Of a DNA stretch of 15,358 bases, positions 11,935-15,358 are shown in pieces; positions within the stretch are counted from its first letter, which is position 1, and each line of letters begins with the position of its first letter. The notes below the pieces were generated by a model, which did not search any database, was not told the origin of the DNA, and worked only from the letters and a program-made list of their open reading frames with translations. Location: the NCBI GenBank assembly GCA_046153015.1, contig JBJXGF010000364.1, forward strand, positions 1-15,358, in the 5' to 3' direction. The translations under genes and the position numbers were made by a program. This DNA comes from JBJXGF01 sp046153015 (GTDB lineage: Bacteria; Actinomycetota; Acidimicrobiia; Acidimicrobiales; CAIXPF01).

Positions 11935-13029
11935 CTACCCCGCCGGGTCGAGCGCGGCGATGCGCTCGACCCGCTCCCGGGCGAGGCCGAGCTTCTCGCC
12001 CGCTTTGACGATGTCGGCCCAGGTGACCGCGTCGACCGGGATCCCTTCGGCGAGGCGGCGCTGCTTGATCTCGCGCTCGGGCTCGCCGGCCACCCGCACC
12101 TTGTCGAAGCCCTCGCCGGGCGGCGAGCCCGTCGCCCAGGCCACGATGGCCTCGGTCTCGGCGGCCAGGTGAGCGGCGGCGCCGAGGTGCTCGGGGTCGA
12201 CGAGCACCGCCAGCATGCTGTTGAGCACCTGCCAGCGGTGGCCGCTCACGCGCTCGTGATAGCTGCGGCCGCCGGTCAGCGCAGCGCCGAGGATCTCGCA
12301 GACGAGCGCTAGGCCCGAGCCCTTGTGCTCGCCGAAGGGCAGCAGCGCGCCGAAGGGCGCCACGACCGTGAAGCGGGGGTCGGTGGTGGGCCGGCCGGCG
12401 TCGTCGATCACCACGCCCGGGGCCAGCGCCTCGCCCTTGTTGTAGGCCACCCGGGTCTTGCCCTGCGCGATGCGGCTGGTGGCGAAGTCCAGGATGATCG
12501 GCTCCCGACCGGGATGGGGGATGCCCACGCAGAACGGGTTGGTGCCGAAGCGGGCGTCGCCCCCGCCCCACGGCGCCACGATGGGGCGGGCGAACACGTT
12601 GACGAAGTGCACCGACACCAGCCCGGCGGCCACCGCCTGCTCGGCCCAGAAGCCGATCCGGCCGATGTGGTGGCTGTTGGCCAGGGCCAGCACGCACACG
12701 CCGTGGCGCTTGGCCCGGTCGATGGCGAGCCCCATCGCCTCCTGGCCGATCACCTGCCCGTAGCCGTGGTTGCCCTCGACCGAGAGCAGCGGGCCGGTGT
12801 CGAGCACCACGGTGGGGTGCTGGTTGACGGCCAAGCCCCCCTCAAGCGCGGCGTCGACATAGCGGGGGATCATCCCCACCCCGTGGCTGTCGTGGCCGGT
12901 GAGGTTGGCCTCGACCAGGTTGACGGCCACGAGGTTCGCCTCGTAGTCGCTCGAGCCCCCCTGGGCGACGATCGCCCGCACCACCGCTTCGAGCTGATAC
13001 GCAGACAGGACGACGTCGTCGGCAGCCAT
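11935..13029 (-). CDS. Ldh_2 family malate/L-lactate (2-hydroxyacid) dehydrogenase
   Basis: A 364-aa NAD(P)-dependent oxidoreductase of the Ldh_2 (YbiC/YlbC, ureidoglycolate and sulfolactate dehydrogenase) family, oxidising 2-hydroxycarboxylates to 2-oxoacids. Family motifs: LTGHDSHGVGMIPRYV (43-58) with His46 and His49, ANSHHIGRIGFWAEQA (117-132) containing the conserved catalytic His, WGGGDARFGTNPFCVGIP (154-171), ILDFATSRIAQGK (179-191) and the late FGEHKGSGLAL and NSMLAVLVDP. Length is normal and no residue loss is evident. Start ATG 13029 has TAGGCT (complement of 13040-13045) 10 nt upstream. The real substrate (malate, lactate, ureidoglycolate, other) cannot be told; no purine or sulfonate genes are nearby. 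Confidence 0.9.
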   Translation of the reverse strand: MAADDVVLSAYQLEAVVRAIVAQGGSSDYEANLVAVNLVEANLTGHDSHGVGMIPRYVDAALEGGLAVNQHPTVVLDTGPLLSVEGNHGYGQVIGQEAMGLAIDRAKRHGVCVLALANSHHIGRIGFWAEQAVAAGLVSVHFVNVFARPIVAPWGGGDARFGTNPFCVGIPHPGREPIILDFATSRIAQGKTRVAYNKGEALAPGVVIDDAGRPTTDPRFTVVAPFGALLPFGEHKGSGLALVCEILGAALTGGRSYHERVSGHRWQVLNSMLAVLVDPEHLGAAAHLAAETEAIVAWATGSPPGEGFDKVRVAGEPEREIKQRRLAEGIPVDAVTWADIVKAGEKLGLARERVERIAALDPAG

Positions 13030-13039
13030 AGCGGCGCAG

Positions 13040-13045
13040 AGCCTA
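13040..13045 (-). promoter_or_regulatory. -10 box TAGGCT of the Ldh_2 gene
   Basis: Minus-strand TAGGCT lies 10 nt before the ATG at 13029, giving a leader of at most a few bases and no Shine-Dalgarno sequence. Confidence 0.45.
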
Positions 13046-13080
13046 GGCCGCGCCCAGCGGCCCGGGCTCAGCGCTCGGGA

Positions 13081-13884
13081 TCAGCGGTCGGTGAGGCGCT
13101 CGGCGCCGGCCGCGATGCGGTCCGAGGCCTTGTCGGTGACCCCGGCCAACGCGTCGCGCAGGTCGATCGCTCGGGCCGAGCCAAGCGCGGTGTCCTCCAG
13201 GCGCTGGTCGTCCACGGCCAGCCAGGCCAACACCCCGACCACGGCGCCCACCAACGGGAACACGACGAACACCCAGAGCTGGGCCCACGCGTCGCCGCCG
13301 GCGAAGAGCGCGGCGCCGAACGAGCGAGCCGGGTTGACCGAGGTGTTGTCGACCGGGATCGTCACGAGGTGGATGAGCGCCAGCGTCATGCCGGCGGCCA
13401 GGCCGCCGGCGCCGGGCGAGAAGCTGCGGTGCGTGGTCGAGAGCACCACGAACACGAGAATGGCGGTGAACACGATCTCCACGAGGATCGCCGCGGTGAT
13501 CCCGTACGGGCTGTCGATCCTGGACCCCCAGCCGTTCTGGGCGAAGTTGTTGGTGGCGTCGAAGCCGGTGCGGTCGTTGGCCACGACCCAGATCGCCAAA
13601 CCGCCCAGCGCCGCGCCCACCAGCTGACCGATCACGTAGAACGGCACGGTGATCGGCTCGATCTTGCGGGTGAGCGCCAGGCCGAGCGTGACCGCAGGAT
13701 TGATGTGGCAGCCCGAGATGGGCCCGATGGCGTAGGCCATCACCAAGAGCGAGAGGCCGAAGGCGAGCGAGATCCCCAGCAGCCCGATCCGCTCCCCCGC
13801 CAGGATTGCGCTGCCCGGTCCGCCAATCATGAGGATCGCCGTACCGATCAGCTCTGCCGCCGCTATCCTCGCATTGCGAGTCAT
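13081..13884 (-). CDS. aqpZ: Aquaporin, AqpZ-type water channel
   Basis: A 267-aa six-helix MIP-family channel with both half-helix motifs: HINPAVT (60-66) and SVNPARSF (182-189). The selectivity filter reads Phe42 (AFGLS), His172 (ALIHLVTIPVDN), Thr181 and Arg187, the Phe-His-Thr-Arg set of water-specific E. coli AqpZ (F43/H174/T183/R189), so it should pass water and exclude glycerol. It carries a hydrophilic C-terminal tail of about 35-40 residues after the last membrane segment (from about VDDQRLEDTALG), longer than AqpZ. The ATG at 13884 has AAGGGGG 4 nt upstream. TAACCT (complement of 13936-13941) is a possible -10, giving a leader of roughly 45 nt. It lies downstream of the MFS gene with a 95-bp gap. 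Confidence 0.93.
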   Translation of the reverse strand: MTRNARIAAAELIGTAILMIGGPGSAILAGERIGLLGISLAFGLSLLVMAYAIGPISGCHINPAVTLGLALTRKIEPITVPFYVIGQLVGAALGGLAIWVVANDRTGFDATNNFAQNGWGSRIDSPYGITAAILVEIVFTAILVFVVLSTTHRSFSPGAGGLAAGMTLALIHLVTIPVDNTSVNPARSFGAALFAGGDAWAQLWVFVVFPLVGAVVGVLAWLAVDDQRLEDTALGSARAIDLRDALAGVTDKASDRIAAGAERLTDR

Positions 13885-13979
13885 TGCGCCCCCTTGTTTG
13901 GTGTCTGGCCCCTCCGACCTGGCCGAACACCGCTAAGGTTACGCCTCGGCGGTCGCGATATAGCGAGCGTTGCGTGCGC
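13885..13979 (-). promoter_or_regulatory. Leader and possible promoter of aqpZ
   Basis: The gap holds the Shine-Dalgarno AAGGGGG (complement of 13889-13895), a candidate -10 TAACCT (complement of 13936-13941) and a small palindrome TCGC-GATATA-GCGA (13953-13966) just upstream of it that might bind a regulator. No convincing -35 and no terminator for the upstream MFS gene are visible. Confidence 0.35.
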
Positions 13980-15272
13980 TCACGTCGTCATCTTCAGCAC
14001 CTCGGGGCGGCGGGCGAGCCACACCAGCGTGAGCACGGCGCCGGTGAGGCTCGAGATCGTGATCGCGGCCGGGGCCCCGATCACCTCCGCCACCTCGCCG
14101 AGCACGATCATGCCCACGGGCAGGGCGCCGATGGCCATCGACAACAGCCCCAGCGCACGGCCCCGCAGCTCGGAGGAGACCGAGGTCATCACCAACACGC
14201 CCTGCGTGGCGCCGAACAGCCCGTTCGACAACGAGGAGAGGAACAGCGCCGGCAGCGCCAGCGCGTACCACTGGGCCTGGGCGAAGACCGGCAGCAGCGC
14301 GGCGGCGCCGAGCGTGCCGGCCACGTAGAGCAGACCCCGGCGGCGCGGCTGGTACCGGGCCATCAACGTGGAGCCCACCATCATGCCGAACCCGGTCATC
14401 GAGGCGAGCAGACCGGTGTAGAAGGCGCCGACCTCGAGCCCCTTGCCGATCACCTGCACGAGCGGCGTGTAGGTGAAGTAGAAGAAGTTCACGAACACGG
14501 TGACGCCGAGGATCGAGACCAGGCCCTTGTTCGTCTTGAGCAGGCCGAACCCTTCCCGCACCGCCCCCTTCTGCTGGGCCGCGGTGGGGCGGTGCGAGTG
14601 CGGGATGCGCGGCAGGCGGACCACCACGGCCAGAGCCACGGCGAGGATGGCGGCGATCACGAGGAACGCCACGCCGACCCCGAGCGCCTCGATGACCGAG
14701 CCGCCCACCAGCGCCCCCACCGCCAGGCCGCCGGAGAGGCTGACCGATTCGAGGGCCATGGCGTTGTCGATCCGATCGGGCCCGACGAGGTCGTAGATCA
14801 TCGCCCGGCGGCTGGTCATGTCGATCACCCAGCCCACGCCGACCACGAGCAGGAACGGGTAGAGCATCCACAGCTCGAGCCAGCCGGCGAGGCGGAGCAC
14901 GCCGAGCAGCACCGCCAACGGGATCACCACCGCGAACTGGGTGATGACCGTGCGCCGCCGGTCGAAGCGCTCGGAGATGACGCCGCCGACCATGCCGCCA
15001 AGGAGCAGCGGGGCCCACATCGCCACGCCGGTGAGCTGGATCAACCGCGGGGAGCCCGACAGCTCCTTGGCGAGGTACGCCCCGAGGAACGAGATCCCCC
15101 ACCGGGAGAGCTGCCAGAGCCAGCTGCTCGCCCAGAGCAGCGGGAAGCCCGGGATGCGCAGCGCGTCGAACGTGCTGCGCCTCGGGGCGGCGGGCGCTCC
15201 GGCGGCGATCCGGCCGGCGGCCTGACCGTTCACCGGCGCGGAGGGCGGCCTCCGTCGATCGGCCAGGTTCAT
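13980..15272 (-). CDS. MFS transporter (MFS_3/EntS-like efflux type)
   Basis: A 430-aa major facilitator with about 12 hydrophobic segments and a roughly 35-residue polar N-terminus. FDALRIPGFPLLWASSWLWQLSRWG (35-59) is the typical opening of the MFS_3 group (EntS-like exporters); GGMVGGVISERFDRRRTV (92-109) is motif A between helices 2 and 3. A basic cytoplasmic loop (RLPRIPHSHRPTAAQQKGAVREGFGLLKTNKG) separates the two halves. SELRGRALGL (about 372-381) is characteristic of the second half in this group. It probably exports a small molecule by proton antiport; the substrate is not inferable. ATG 15272 is chosen for its GAGGGGGG ribosome-binding site about 7 nt upstream; extension to a TTG at 15329 has no support. 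Same strand as aqpZ downstream. Confidence 0.88.
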   Translation of the reverse strand: MNLADRRRPPSAPVNGQAAGRIAAGAPAAPRRSTFDALRIPGFPLLWASSWLWQLSRWGISFLGAYLAKELSGSPRLIQLTGVAMWAPLLLGGMVGGVISERFDRRRTVITQFAVVIPLAVLLGVLRLAGWLELWMLYPFLLVVGVGWVIDMTSRRAMIYDLVGPDRIDNAMALESVSLSGGLAVGALVGGSVIEALGVGVAFLVIAAILAVALAVVVRLPRIPHSHRPTAAQQKGAVREGFGLLKTNKGLVSILGVTVFVNFFYFTYTPLVQVIGKGLEVGAFYTGLLASMTGFGMMVGSTLMARYQPRRRGLLYVAGTLGAAALLPVFAQAQWYALALPALFLSSLSNGLFGATQGVLVMTSVSSELRGRALGLLSMAIGALPVGMIVLGEVAEVIGAPAAITISSLTGAVLTLVWLARRPEVLKMTT

Positions 15273-15299
15273 GCGTGACCCCCCTCGTGCGCGGCCACC

Positions 15300-15329
15300 A
15301 TCATCCGGCGGTGTCGCGCCGTTGGCCAA
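15300..15329 (-). promoter_or_regulatory. Weak candidate promoter of the MFS gene
   Basis: On the minus strand, TTGGCC (complement of 15324-15329) and GATGAT (complement of 15300-15305) are separated by 18 bp and would start transcription about 20 nt before the ATG at 15272, just ahead of its ribosome-binding site. Both boxes are poor matches. Confidence 0.3.
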
Positions 15330-15358
15330 TCCGGCCCCGGACGCGCCGCCGCGGCCCG

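Noticed and set aside
10349..14328. Long open frames opposite the solute-binding protein, Ldh_2, aquaporin and MFS genes.
   Set aside because: High-GC antisense shadows with biased His/Gly/Arg composition and no recognisable motif.
1..15358. CRISPR array, tRNA, rRNA, riboswitch of a known class, or prophage genes.
   Set aside because: No repeated spacer-repeat unit, cloverleaf, rRNA core sequence or phage structural gene was recognised on either strand.

Overview
The window is very GC-rich and gene-dense, with codons almost always ending in G or C. At least eight genes carry a TANNNT-type -10 box (most often TAGGCT) only 6-10 nt before the start codon, a leaderless layout typical of Actinobacteria. 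With the enoyl-CoA, amidohydrolase and solute-binding lipoprotein repertoire this fits an uncultured Acidimicrobiia-like actinobacterium; that placement is inference. No tRNA, rRNA, CRISPR array, transposase or phage gene was seen.

Layout. (1) 1-765 (-): N-terminal part of a large DUF4011-type protein running off the left edge. (2) 766-1081: non-coding; a near-consensus promoter (931-960) followed by a hairpin plus T-run terminator (1021-1074) outlines a roughly 105-nt small RNA. (3) 1082-1861 (-): family 2 glycosyltransferase, divergent from (4) an acyl-CoA block: enoyl-CoA hydratase and SDR (one operon), then an acyl-CoA dehydrogenase, with a second crotonase facing them across a 123-bp imperfect palindrome. 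The SDR lacks the catalytic Tyr and the dehydrogenase has Asp in place of the usual Glu, so the block may act on an unusual acyl-CoA. (5) 5610-6454 (-): methyltransferase split by a frameshift. (6) 6510-7100 (+): carboxymuconolactone decarboxylase/AhpD-like protein in which an in-frame TGA stands exactly at the second Cys of CxxC, followed 13 nt later by a perfect 7-bp hairpin with a G-first loop. This is the signature of a bacterial selenoprotein (CVHU) and is the main discovery candidate. (7) 7115-8293 (+): epoxide hydrolase with a complete D-E-H triad. (8) Uma2 nuclease-like protein and a metal-dependent amidohydrolase (-). (9) A solitary branched-chain-type solute-binding lipoprotein (+). 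(10) Ldh_2/hydroxycarboxylate dehydrogenase, AqpZ-type water channel and an MFS transporter, all (-).

Taken together, the region looks like a catabolic and transport neighbourhood: fatty or alicyclic acyl-CoA steps, epoxide opening, 2-hydroxyacid oxidation, amidohydrolysis and solute capture. The genes sit in many short, separately promoted units rather than one long operon. The selA/B/C/D genes needed for selenocysteine are not in the window, so the selenoprotein reading depends on the rest of the genome.
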